This document shows positions 12,990 through 24,216 of a DNA stretch of 64,000 nt, piece by piece; position 1 is the first letter of the stretch, and each line of letters starts with the position of its first letter. The notes under the pieces were generated by a model. It was given only the letters and a program-made list of their open reading frames with translations, made no database searches and was not told the origin of the DNA. This DNA comes from Erythroxylum novogranatense (taxonomy: Eukaryota; Streptophyta; Magnoliopsida; Malpighiales; Erythroxylaceae): contig CM057228.1 of NCBI GenBank assembly GCA_029891385.1, positions 135,249,475 to 135,313,474 on the forward strand. The letters run 5' to 3'. The translations under genes were made by a program, and so were the position numbers.

Positions 12990-13014
12990 TATATATATAT
13001 ATATATATATATAT
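12990..13014. repeat. AT dinucleotide microsatellite
   Basis: Uninterrupted AT repeat of about 12 units, roughly 200 bp upstream of the NHX start codon (minus-strand gene), so within its leader or proximal promoter. Confidence 0.95.
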
Positions 13015-13282
13015 CTATAGCTAACCAACCGTAATGGCAGAGCTGTTGATGAAGGTCAGCTCAAAGAAGAATATGTCACATCAAAAATGGAGATTTGGAG
13101 GTGATTTTTGTACTGGAGGAAACATATAACATCTGGGTTTCTGTTGTTTTGAAAGACAATGGAGGTGTAAAGGCTGAAGTGTGGAACAGGGACGGGTCCA
13201 TGAGAATGATAGTGTTACAGTTCAGAGAATCTAAAGAGTGCATTTGTAACGCACCAACTCGTGGAAGCTTCTTTATTCGTAG

Positions 13283-13284
<2 letters not shown>

Positions 13285-13345
<61 letters not shown>
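13285..13345. repeat. Long TA dinucleotide microsatellite
   Basis: About 30 uninterrupted TA units, roughly 500 bp upstream of the NHX start codon. Likely length-polymorphic. Confidence 0.97.
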
Positions 13346-13348
<3 letters not shown>

Positions 13349-15741
13349 TTATTTTAAAATTACAAATAATTTTAAATAAATACGATAAAAGAAATCATAT
13401 GATCCGGTAATTTTAAAATATAATAATTAAATAAATATAAACTATATAAATTTTAATATATTTTATCTTTACAAATATCAAACTTTTCTCAAATTTTAAT
13501 TTTTTTACTAAGTTGAATTTAAGTTATATCTAATTCTAACTAATGGATTTTCACTTGCATTCTTAGATAAAATAGCATTTTGTGTGTTTATAATTTTAAT
13601 AAAATGCCATGCATTATGAAATAAACATAATATATATTTTATTGAAACCTCAATCTTGACCATTTATTGAAGTCATTTACCATCAAGAGATTATTTTGAG
13701 TTAAAAATCTCATAACATTTTTGTTGAAACTAAAATAAATTATAATATATTTTCCTTTTATTATCAGTGACAACTCATTTATAAGAGAGTAGATCTACTA
13801 CTCCCAAATTGTTGTACCCTATTGTGTCTTTAAGATTCTAACCATTCAACTTATTGTAATGGATGATTGAAATTTATTCAGACACAACGGACAGAACAAC
13901 AATTATGTTCCTCATTTATAGTTGACTATTTTATAATCAATAAGTAAATTTATTTATAATTATAATAATGAATTAAAATATAATTGATTGCTCTTCTTTA
14001 ATTTACTGTTGAACATAAAAGAATTGTAATTATATATTTGCTAAGTATCATATTATATAAATTTTGAGAATATAATTTGTATCATATCAAAACTATGAAT
14101 TAAAATCCTATTGAATGAAAAGAAAATATCAATAAATTTATTTTTTGATAAAACTAATCAAAATGCTCTGTTCAATCTTCTTCCCCTGTTAACAAGTGTA
14201 AAAACAGAGTTAACAACACCATAAAGTCTTGAACATGGAAGTGACGTTTCAGACAAGGAGTCCAACGTTGCGGGTCACTTTAAAAAGAACCACTAAAATT
14301 GTTCCCTCCACCAAAGGACGGATTAAGAGCGGTGCTATAAAGACAATAAGATCCAAGCATATATGTATATAGATTTCTTCTCTGGTAGGACATACCAGCT
14401 CGAGTAAGAAGATACAAGCTTTTCTTCTGTTTTGAGTATAATTTCGATTTATTTTAATAATTTTTATTAATTTATCAATTAGTTTTCATTTAATAATATC
14501 TTTTTCAATTAAATTTAAAAAAATTTAATCGATAAAGACAATCTCTTTTAATTATATTTTAAATTATCTAATTTTATTTAATGCTTAATTGATTTTATGA
14601 CAGTTAAATACTAGTTACGCTTTACCGGTTTAATTTTATAGTTTTTAAAACATTGGATTTTATAATTTAAATTGTTTTAAATTTCTAATTTTAAAATTAT
14701 TAAAAAATCTTTATGTTCTTAAATTTTAGAAAATTGTTTTTGATTTTTAGTTTAAAATAAAATGAAACATATATGATATGATATGATATAAATATATGTT
14801 ATTGACATGAATATTTAAATTTAATAATTAAATTTAACTTAAATTAATTAAACTCAATCCAACTAATAATTAAAGATAATAACAACAAATTATTGAATTT
14901 GAATTAGAGTTAAATTGTAAAATTAAATTATATCATCATATTTAAAACTTATAATTGGTTTTCATGTGCTATTAATATCATATATAGAGTTTTTAAAATT
15001 AAAATTCGAGAGAAATAATATTTTAAATAAATTTTATTAAAACAAATTACTCCCTATTTTTAACAAAATTATAAGAGAAAAAGTTTTCTCAAATTAAAAA
15101 ATAAATTAAATTTACCCAACAAAAATTATAATAAACCTCGGGAGAATGAACAGAACAGAGCAGCCTTTGTTCAAACTCTGACCAACAAAGTTGTAATAAT
15201 CACATGCCGACCTTAATCCCGACAACTCCCCCCAAACTTTGTACAAAGGTGGAGGAACGCATGATGGATTTGGTTGTCTCGCTCACAGGGACTCCAAGAA
15301 AAGGAAAGCAAGTGCCAAGTACTACTACTGACTGCTACTCTCATCTGGGGTCCCCCATTTTCGCATGAATGGTAACGAATTCTCCATCTCCATGGGGTTT
15401 GAAACGTGGGGGTGTTTCTGAGGTGTGTCTGAGCTCTGTTGGTTGAAGAACTACTTTCTAGCCTCGCGTGTGTGTTGGATTATGATCTTGTCGAGTTAGC
15501 ACCGTCCATGATTTATGTTGTCTCTTGGTTTGATGAGAACATTTTCAGTTTTTGGTTGTGTATTTGTCAAACAAAATGAGGCATGATAATTTATATCCGA
15601 TTAACTTGTCAGATTCAACTTGATTTTTTTCAATAGACTTTTTAAAATTTTGAAAAAAATAAATTAAAATTATATTATTCTAAAACAAAGGAAAAGACAT
15701 ATTTTGAGAAAATTTTATAATATTAAATTCTCAGAAAAAAA
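13346..15741. other. AT-rich intergenic region with two less AT-rich islands
   Basis: Mostly very AT-rich, without recognisable genes. Two islands of balanced composition, about 14165-14420 and 15145-15480, look like low-copy or old inserted sequence. The longest open frame noticed in the second is 34 codons from the ATG near 15262. No domain recognised. Confidence 0.5.
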
Positions 15742-15939
15742 TGTTAGGAGCTGTTTATTTTGGTTATGTTAAATAAAAGTCCTATTCTTTGGAATTGTTA
15801 GGATTTTCTGCTGTATTTTTTCCTTTATCGTTAAGCTCTTCTTGTAAGGCTATATATTGCCAGGATTGATTTCAATATAGTAACTTGAAAATCCAATTGT
15901 TTGAGTTCTCGGTTCTAAGTTTACTGCTAAAACTTAACA
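15742..15939 (+). repeat. 5' LTR of the outer copia element
   Basis: Starts TGTTAGGAGCTG and ends AAAACTTAACA. It matches the rejoined 3' LTR (21913-21967 plus 41577-41720) with three substitutions and one indel. TATATAT near 15851 is a possible TATA box, ahead of the primer site. Confidence 0.95.
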
Positions 15940-15941
15940 AT

Positions 15942-15953
15942 TGGTATCAGAGC
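15942..15953 (+). other. Primer binding site, initiator-Met tRNA type
   Basis: TGGTATCAGAGC two bases after the 5' LTR: the standard plant copia primer site complementary to the 3' end of tRNA-iMet. Confidence 0.95.
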
Positions 15954-16081
15954 CCTCTTTGGGTTTACAAAAGGAGAGAAAGAAGTTGCAATCTTGGTGA
16001 TCAAACACGAGAGCATGTCGACGATAAAACCTTGACGAAAATTCCTCACTTGATGGTCTTGTGATCCTTTGGAGTGAATTG

Positions 16082-16834
16082 ATGGAAAACTTGCTTAGAG
16101 CAAAAAGTTTGTGGAGCTTGGTGGAGAATGGTTTTTCGGAACCACTACAAAGGACGAGACTCACGGAGGCGCAATAGGCGCAACTTGATGATGCTAGAAT
16201 CAAAGATTATCAGGTAAAGCATTACCTGTTCCAGGCAATTGATCGAACTGTCTTTGAACAAATCTTGGACCGTCGCACATCCAAGATTGTTTGGGACTCA
16301 ATGAAGCGAAAGTTTGGTGGAAATCAAAAAATGAAGAAACTTCTTAATGCATTAAGAAAAGAGTTTGAAGTCCTGGAGATGAGAAATGATGAAACAATTA
16401 CAGAGTATTTTGCTAGAGTAATGCTGGTTGCAAATAAAATGAGAAGCAACGGAGAAGAAATGCCAAACAAGAAAATTGTGGAGAAAATTCTACGCACCCT
16501 AACTGACAAGTTTACATATGTTGTAGTATCCATCGAAGAATCAAATGATACTGATACTATGTCCATTGATGAGTTACAGAGTTCATTAGTGGTGCATGAA
16601 CAAAAATTTCATCGACCCAGCAACAATAATGAGGATCAAGCTTTGAAAGTTGAAGGACAATCAAACACAAACAACAGAGGAAGAGGAGCTTACAGAAGAA
16701 GGGGGTGTGGAAGAGGCATAACAAGTTTCAACAAGGCAACTGTTGACTGTTATAGATGTCATGACTTGGGACATTTTCAGTATGAATGTCCTCTGAATAA
16801 CGAAGCAAATTATGCTGAACGACGAAGAAGATGA
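16082..16834 (+). pseudogene. Copia gag (outer element), broken
   Basis: Capsid/nucleocapsid region of the outer copia element. The frame from 16082 shows the plant copia gag fold (UBN2 type): YLFQAIDRT, TSKIVWDSM, ITEYFARVMLVANKM and SIDELQSSLVVHEQ. It ends with a CCHC knuckle, CYRCHDLGHFQYEC, near 16749-16790. It is interrupted by an in-frame TAG at 16175-16177 (consistent with CAG to TAG) and shifts frame near 16818 into protease. Confidence 0.9.
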
Positions 16835-18281
16835 GTTACTGTTAATGGCCTATGTTGAATTTCATGAAGCAAAAAGAAGTGACGCATGGTTCCTAGACTC
16901 CGGTTGCTCAAATCACATGTGTGGTGCTGAAAGTATGTTTTCAAGTTTAGACAAAACTTTTACTCACAGTGTCAAACTTGGTAACAATACCAAAATGAAA
17001 GTTTCTGGAAAGGGTACTGTGAAACTATTTTTGCAGGGAAACAATTACATTGTTGAAGAAGTGTATTGGGCACCGGAACTCAAGAACAATCTTTTAAGCG
17101 TTGGACAGCTTCAAGAAAAAGGGGTAGCAGTGATGTTCAAAGGTGGAGCATGTAGCATTTATCATCCACAAAAGGGGAAAATCGCATAATTGATTATGAG
17201 TGCAAATCGAATGTTCATTTTGCTGGCAAAATCAACAAACCCAACAGGCGAAGAAAGATGCCTACAAGTTTCAAATATGGATCAATCAACGCTTTGGCAC
17301 TATCGTTATGGCCATCTCAGTTACAAAGGCCTTCGTATTTTGAAACACAAAAACATGGTAGAAGGTCTGCCACAAATTGTTGATCCAAGCATCACTTGCG
17401 AAGCATGTATGAAGGGCAAACAACATCGGACTCTCATTCCAAAAACCAATCAGTGGAGAGCCTCTGAAAAGTTGAGTCTTGTCCATGAGGATTTATGCGG
17501 TCCAATTACACCATCTTCAAGCAGCGGAAAAAGGTATTTGCTATGTTTTATAGACGATTTTTCTAGAAAATCATGGATGTATTTTCTTCTAGAAAAATCA
17601 GAAACATTCTATCTTTTCCAATGTTTCAAAAATCTGGTGGAGAAAGAGGTTAGAATGCCCATAAAGTGTTTAAGAACAGACAGAGGAGGAGAATTCAATT
17701 CTGCAGAATTCAACGATTTTTGCAAACATCATGGAGTAAAGAGACAACTGACCACAGCCTATACTCCACAGCAAAACGGAGTAGCTGAGCGCAAAAATCG
17801 CACGGTGATGAATCTGGTAAGAGCTATGTTGACAGAAAAAAATGTACCCAAGAAGTTCTGGCCTGAAGCTGTCATGTGGACAAATCATGTCTTGAATCGA
17901 TCTCCAACACTTGCAGTAAAAGATATGACACCAGAAGAGGCTTGGAGTGGAGTGAAACCATCAGTCGACCATTTTCAAGTCTTCAGATGTGTGGGATATG
18001 TTCATGTCCCAGATGCTAAGAGGAAAAAACTTGATGACAAAAGCGTGGTTTGTGTTTTATTCGGAATCAGCAACGAATCCAAAGGGTACAGGTTGTTCAA
18101 TCCAGTTGAAAAGAAAATAATAGTGAGTCGTGATGTAAGTTTTGATGAAGATGGCAAATGGGATTGGGAGAATTTTGAGAATGATGCTGATTTAGTTTGG
18201 GAAGAAAGCATCGAAATTCCAACAAAAAGGGAAAACACAGAAGAAACAGGTGTTGCTTCTCATAATGCCGCTACTGCCTCA
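16812..18281 (+). pseudogene. Copia protease and integrase (outer element), broken
   Basis: Aspartic protease (WFLDSGCSNHMCG near 16890) is followed in the same frame by the GAG-pre-integrase zinc region (LWHYRYGHL; CEACMKGKQHR) and the integrase core. The core shows its acidic residues in VHEDLCGPI, LRTDRGGEF and QQNGVAERKN. One TAA at 17187-17189 (likely CAA to TAA) separates protease from integrase. The frame is then cut at 18281 by an inserted LTR. Confidence 0.92.
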
Positions 18282-20142
18282 TGTAGGAAAATCCCGGTGT
18301 GAACATCACATGCCCACGGTGTGGAAAAACAAAAATTTTTGTTCCGGGACCTTCCCGAAAGCCAGGATCCATGTGACTATATAACAAAGTCAAACCAAAA
18401 CGACCAAAGGAGACCGTCTCTAACGGTATCCACGCAGAGATCGGAGAACCTAACCGGGACAAACCCTTTGACCCGAAAATAGCTAGAACAAAGTAAAGAG
18501 TGCTAGCTCCTACCTTTGTCCTTGGAGAGCTTGGAGAATAACGATGGAGAAGGAGATGAAGAAGCTTGAAGGAGATGAAGAGATCGATGATGGAGAAGGA
18601 GAGAACACTTTTCTCTTAGGTTTTCAAAACCTATCTTTCTTCTTTCATCAACCCACGATCATCTTATTCTTTAACAAAGAAACTCTTTCTTTTATATCAA
18701 AGCCAACGATCATCCTTCATCTTCACTCATCTTTTTAGTTTTGTCTTTTAGTCATTTATTATAACTAATGACTAGGCATGAAATGGAAGCTTCTCCTTCC
18801 TTTCCACTTCATCCACGTATATATATATATATATATATTAATTCTTTAATTAATTAATTAATTAATTAATTAATTATATAAATACTGAGGTGGTCCAGTC
18901 ATACTGGGGTCGGTCCTACCGGGTCCCGGTAGAAAAAAATCACCGGAGACCTGTCTCCTCAATATCGATGTCGCGATCTCATCGGGACATATCTCGATCT
19001 CATCGGGATCCATTTAATCCTTTTGATCTCCATTTATTGGATCTCTATCCAAAACTATTTTACAAATTCTCCGAGACGCTCTTATGCGTGTGACCCATTA
19101 GGTTCCCGATTATGTTGGCCACTTAGATTAACACTTAATCTAAGCAAGTCATGAGCGATATCTAGCAACACATCATGACCCCCAATTGACCGGAAAGTAA
19201 TTGGTTTGACGAATGAATCTATATTCATCATGAACCAGATCACGAACCTTTCCATAGACAATTACCGTGCAATTCGTCCTTTCACCATCCTATACCCCAC
19301 TTGGTTATGAGTATGGGCAATGTGTCAACTCTCACTAGACTGACTGTGTCAAATCTAGTCCAAGTGATATCAGTTCTTGTCCTGGGACTCATTACTTATT
19401 ACTAAATATGTCAATGAAGACACTCTTCATGACATATGTACTCTGATCAGAGATTTCCAAGTAATGACCCTGACAAGAGGCCATGGGTATCATCTTCTGC
19501 TATCACAGAAGTAGTAAATTCTCTATTGGCTACTCAATTACCTTCGAATACCTCAAGCTGTACCCAAGCACCACCCTATGAGCAACCTCTGTAAGGCAAC
19601 AAGGAATGGAGTCAAAGCACGTAATCAAGATCCAAGATATCCTTGAGCACCTCAAGTCTAAGGATACTTGCACCATTGCTATGATGAGATTATCACTGAC
19701 ATTAGAATAGGACATCCATGTGATGATCTCATGACAGGTCATCCAATGTACTTACTACCTCTAGTAAGCATCCACATCTCAACCCTAAATATCTCATATT
19801 TACAGTTTCTGAGATTCACTGCTTGATCAAATCAAGGAGCTTGAGATGTGTTAGTCTTCCGGATTCCGATGTCCGATCTCGGTAATCCTATGACTAGGGA
19901 TAATTTAGATACTGACATAATTTCACATGATAGGAATCTCAATAGTATGATCACATCATAATTTCCTTCATGCTATGTCATATATCATGGACTTCATTAA
20001 TTTGCTTATTGATCAATATCAGTTCATAAATAATGAACAACAACATAATGAAATATGTCTTTCTTTATTTATTCATAAAGTCTGTACACAAATTTGTACA
20101 AAATGCGCTAAAGGCGATTGCCTTCAGGGCACTACTCTAACA
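18282..20142 (-). mobile_element. Solo or truncated LTR inserted in copia pol
   Basis: A non-coding 1.86-kb block splits the copia frame. On the plus strand it starts TGTAGGAAAATCCC and ends CTCTAACA, so read on the minus strand it begins TGTTAGAGTAG and ends TTTTCCTACA, with TG...CA ends like an LTR. Removing it restores the host reading frame. CCTCA (18277-18281) and TCTCA (20144-20148) may be a 5-bp target duplication with one mismatch and a spare A. A 10-bp repeat, TACTGCCTCA, at 18272-18281 and 20157-20166 offers a second reading, in which 14 internal bases with a purine-rich GGTGAGAT remain attached. No gag or pol inside. A TA run and TTAA repeats are at 18819-18875. Confidence 0.7.
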
Positions 20143-20148
20143 ATCTCA

Positions 20149-21876
20149 CCTGCTGTTACTGCCTCACATGCTGATGAAATTGTTGCACCAAATAATGAAT
20201 CAGAATTAGTTTTAAGGGAGGGCAGAAGTCGACGTCCACCTATATGGTCAACTGATTATGTGTCCGATGAAGGATTATCTGAAGAAGAAGATGTTAACAT
20301 GAAAGATGATTTTAATCTGGCTTTTTTAATAGTTTCAGATCCTGTAAGCTACGAAGAAGAAGTCAAGAGTTCAAAGTGGAGACTGGCCATGGATGAGGAG
20401 ATTAATTCCATTGAGAAAAATCAGACTTGGCATCTAGTCGTTCTGCCTGCTGGTGCAAAGAAAATAGGAGTTAAATGGATTTATAAAACTAAGCTAAATG
20501 AGCTTGGTGAGGTTGATAAATACAAAGCGAGGTTGGTGGTGAAAGGCTACACACAAGAACATGGAGTTGATTATACTGAGGTTTTTGAGCCCGTGGCTAG
20601 AATGGACACTGTAAGGATGATCATAGCATTTGCGGCACAGAATGGCTGGACGCTTTATTAGTTAGATGTCAAATCAGCCTTTTTACATGGAGAACTGAAA
20701 GAAGATGTTTTTGTAGAACAACCAAAAGGTTATGTAAAGAAAGGGAGTGAGCAGCTGGTATACAAACTTAACAAGGCTCTCTACGGGTTGAAACAGGCAC
20801 CTAGATCCTGGTTTAGCCGAATTGAAGCCTACTTCATCGAGGAAGGATTCGAAAGCAGTTCTAGTGAGCACACACTCTTTGTTAAAAGGAAGGGAGGTAA
20901 AATTCTTATTGTTAGTGTGTACGTTGATGATTTATTGTTTACCAGTAATGATGAACTATTGTTGGGAGAATTTAAATGTTCTATGAAAAGGGAATTTGAT
21001 ATGACTGATCTGGGTCAAATGAGGTTTTTTCTCGGTATTGAAGTCATACAACGTTCATATGGCATTTTTATATGTCAAAGGAAGTATGCTGCTGAGGTTT
21101 TGAAGTGATTTGAGGTAGAAAATTTCAATTCTGTTTGTAATCCTATTGTTCCTGGACAAAAAATCAGCAAAGATGAAAATGGTGTCAAGATGGATGCAAC
21201 TCATTACAAACAGATTGTGGGAAGTCTAATGTATCTTACTGCCACTGGTCCTGACCTAATGTTTGTGGTAAGTTTAATTATTCGTTTCATGGTTTGCCCT
21301 ACGCAACTTCATTTTGTAGCAGTGAAAAGAGTTTTGAGGTTCTTGAAGGGCACAATTAACTTTGGTGTGTTCTATAAAAGGGGCGGAGTTAGTGAATTGA
21401 TTGGTTTCACTGATAGTGATTATGCCGATGATATGGAAGATAGCAAAAGCACTTCGGGTTATGTGTTCATGATGAGTGAAGGAGTAGTAGCTTGGTCATC
21501 CAGAAAACAACCAATAGTCACCTTATCAACCACAGAAGCAGAATTTGTTGCTGCCGCTGCGTGTGCAAGTCAAGCTATCTGGATGAGAAGAATACTCAGA
21601 GAGATTGGACATTTACAAATGGAAGGAACAAAACTTATGTGTGATAATGCTTCAACTATCAAACTGTCAAAAAACCCAGTTTTACATGGACGTTCTAAGC
21701 ATATCAGAGTAAGGTTTCATTTTCTTAGAGATCTTACCAAAGAAGGAACAGTCAACTTATTGTTTTGTGGCACTCATGATCAACTTGCTGATTTATTTAC
21801 AAAACCTCTCAAGTTGGAAGCATTTCAGAAATTGCGTAAGAAACTTGGTGTGCGTGATGTTTCAGACTTAAACTGA
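20149..21876 (+). pseudogene. Copia reverse transcriptase and RNase H (outer element), broken
   Basis: Continuation of the outer copia pol in one frame. It shows the RT region (GVKWIYKTKLNELGEVDKYK, ARLVVKGYTQEHGVDYTEVF), the catalytic VYVDDLL near 20920, and RNase H (FTDSDYADD, LSTTEAEFVAAAA). It ends near the DLFTKPL motif and a natural stop at 21874-21876. Two in-frame stops break it: TAG at 20659-20661, where QLDVKSAF is expected, and TGA at 21106-21108. Both are what C-to-T change of CAG and CGA would give. Confidence 0.93.
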
Positions 21877-21912
21877 TTCTTATCAAGAGAAGAATAAGTT
21901 TAAGGGAGGGAA

Positions 21913-21967
21913 TGTTAGGAGCTGTTTATTTTGGTTATGTTAAATAAAAGTCCTATTCTTTGGGATT
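21913..21967 (+). repeat. Left piece of the outer copia 3' LTR
   Basis: Follows the polypurine tract TTAAGGGAGGGAA and starts TGTTAGGAGCTG. It is cut after ...TTTGGGATT, whose last five bases are the GGATT target duplication of the Athila insertion. Confidence 0.95.
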
Positions 21968-23248
21968 TGATAGCCTCTGCAAGTGCACGGGTTTAGTTGC
22001 AGTAATCAAGTGTCGATCCACAAGGACTAGGTCAAACTACTAAATTTATACCTTTTAAAATTGCTAAGCAATCAATTAAGAAAGTTTTGTTGTTAAGGAA
22101 ATTGCAATATACGATAAACAGGATTTCCGCTAATATCCTAGGAATTCATTCCAACGAAGAAACTATGTACTTCCTTATGAAACAAATCACTGATCTAGTA
22201 CATTAACTAACTGTTGTCAATCAATTCTTTCGAAGTAATCAGCGTGTTGGCTTCAATTTTTAATTCCAATTTCTTAGATTTAAAAACCAAATTCAACTCA
22301 ATTAACAACTTTGTATTCTTACTGTACTCCTAACGAAGAAATATATTTCTAGATGTTCCTTCAATTAGATCTAATCTAGCATTTCAGATATTAAACATAA
22401 CTTTTTAGTATTTAGTTTAACACCATCCATATTTAATTCAAATCCCTATATTAGAAAGATCAGACCAATAATTGACAAAATGACTTTACTGAAATTTAAT
22501 CAACATTGGAATTAGAAATAGAGTCATAAAGCTTAATACATAATCTCTAGATTGAAATGAATATTCCAGAACTAGGAAATTCAGAAGTCCATAACTGAAT
22601 TAAACAATAAATAAACTAAATGAACTGTAAACGACAACATGAAGGATAGTGTAAAGAATGAAAAGAGGAAAGAAAAGGGACTCCAATTTTGTCTTGAATC
22701 TTGATTTCTCAATCTCCCAATCAATCTTCCGATCCTTGTTCTCTTCTTATCCTCTTCGATCTTTTTCTCTCCCTCCTCCTCAGTCGTGATCCCACACACC
22801 CCCCTTTCTCTTCTGTTCCTTCCCCGTTTTAAAAAAAACTTCGGAACCGTCAAAATAACTGCTTTACACAGACTGTGTAAATTTCACACGATCTGTGTGA
22901 CCTTCGGGTAAATTGGTGTGCATCCGGCTTCAATTTACACGGACCGTGTAAATTTCACACGGTCTGTGTGACCTTAGGGTAAATTGGTGTGCATCCGGCT
23001 TCAATTTACACAGCCCGTGTAAATTTCACACGGTCTGTATGACCTTCGGGTAAATTGGTGTGCATCCGGTTTCAATTTACACACCCCGTGTGAAATTCAC
23101 ACGGGTGGACCGTGTGATTTTACAAACCTGCAAAAATCAAGGAAAATACCCAGAGCAGTACACCAAAAACTAAAGAAATTCCACAACAATTAATGTAAAA
23201 ACAATGACAAAATAGATCTAGAAAATAACAAAAAATAACAATATATCA
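21968..23248 (-). repeat. 3' LTR of the Athila-type element
   Basis: Starts TGATAGCCTCTG and ends AATATATCA on the plus strand. Nearly identical to 40359-41571, apart from one extra 71-bp internal repeat unit and scattered small differences. A minus-strand polypurine motif abuts it at 23249-23262. Confidence 0.95.
22863..23135. repeat. Palindromic 71-bp tandem array in the Athila 3' LTR
   Basis: Three full units and one partial, each starting TTTACACGGACCGTGTAAAT and carrying a second dyad, TTCACACGGTCTGTGTGA, then GGTAAATTGGTGTGCATCCGG. Both dyads could form hairpins. Unit borders are accurate to about one base. Confidence 0.92.
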
Positions 23249-24216
23249 ACTCCCCTATGCTAAACGTTTGCTTGTCCTCAAGCAAATTAAATTAAAGACA
23301 CAAAAACACGGAAACACGTTGAACACCAATTTGAAACAAACAATATGCAACATGTGACTAGATCAATTACGAGCTCCAAGGAATGGTTCATCACTCACGA
23401 ACTCTACTAAGTTTAGCTCAAATGATCAATTAACATAATGAAAATAGTCAAAAAGTAGGATTATCCCCCCACTGTTCCCTCTGTCTCAAAGGAGCGCTTG
23501 GTTATCAATTTATTAGACCACTTTCAAATTCCCCAGTAACACACGCCTCAAAGGGGTACCTGGTTAGGTATTTCCCCAGTAGCATGCATCTCAAAGAGGT
23601 AGCACAAACCAATGAAACCTTCGGTTGGTCGAGTTATAAAACGGCCCAAAAAGGGACTTAATTCTCCCAATTGCTAACTACTCCATACATAAGCCACTTA
23701 AGGAGCACAAACGCCGTGTCATTTATGCCGGCTAGAATTGGTAACCCAAGGGTGTGTGATTACTCGGAAGTTTATAACGACCCAAAAGGGGATATTCCTT
23801 CCAATACTAGCAACTCCATACATTTAAGAACTTAAGGGAAGATGGTGCCGTTCCACCAACCTCAGCTAATATTGGTGTTCACACAGGTCTCTTTTTTTTT
23901 AATTTATTTTATGAAATTTGATAAACAAGGTAAGCAAACAATTCTCCAGTAACAGAAAAGGAGCAGTAATGGAGTTATCCAGTAGGTAAATTAAGTAATG
24001 CATTTTCTATTTAAAGGAGCTAAACCTAGTTATGAACAGGTGTACACCATTTCCTAAGGAGTTCACAATTGACAGAGAAAAATGCAAATGAATTAAAGAA
24101 GAAGACAGACAATTAAAAGGACACAAAGATAACGGAACAAAAGAACGAAGTAACTAAACTAAACATGACTAAACTCCCCTATGCTAAGACGAAACGTTGG
24201 CCGCAATGAAAAATAA
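23249..24216 (-). other. Athila non-coding 3' region between two polypurine motifs
   Basis: No open frame. It starts and ends with the same purine-rich motif (minus strand TTAGCATAGGGGAGT), at 23249-23262 next to the LTR and again at 24173-24187. Between them, 23635-23715 and 23770-23845 are diverged copies of one block (AAAACGGCCCAAAAAGGGA versus ATAACGACCCAAAAGGGGA; AACTCCATACAT in both). Confidence 0.75.

Noticed and set aside
13095..13379. 94-codon frame ending in repeated Ile-Tyr
   Set aside because: The C-terminal third is only the translated TA microsatellite and the rest has no family resemblance.
15942..15953. tRNA fragment
   Set aside because: It is the primer binding site of the copia element. 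No cloverleaf surrounds it, and the same holds for 45601-45612 and 40337-40352.
18282..20156. Mutator-like transposon with a 10-bp target duplication
   Set aside because: The ends are not long inverted repeats, and the block has TG...CA LTR-type termini. An LTR is more likely, though the borders remain unclear.
22863..23135. CRISPR-like array
   Set aside because: Units are directly adjacent without unique spacers, and the array is inside a plant LTR.
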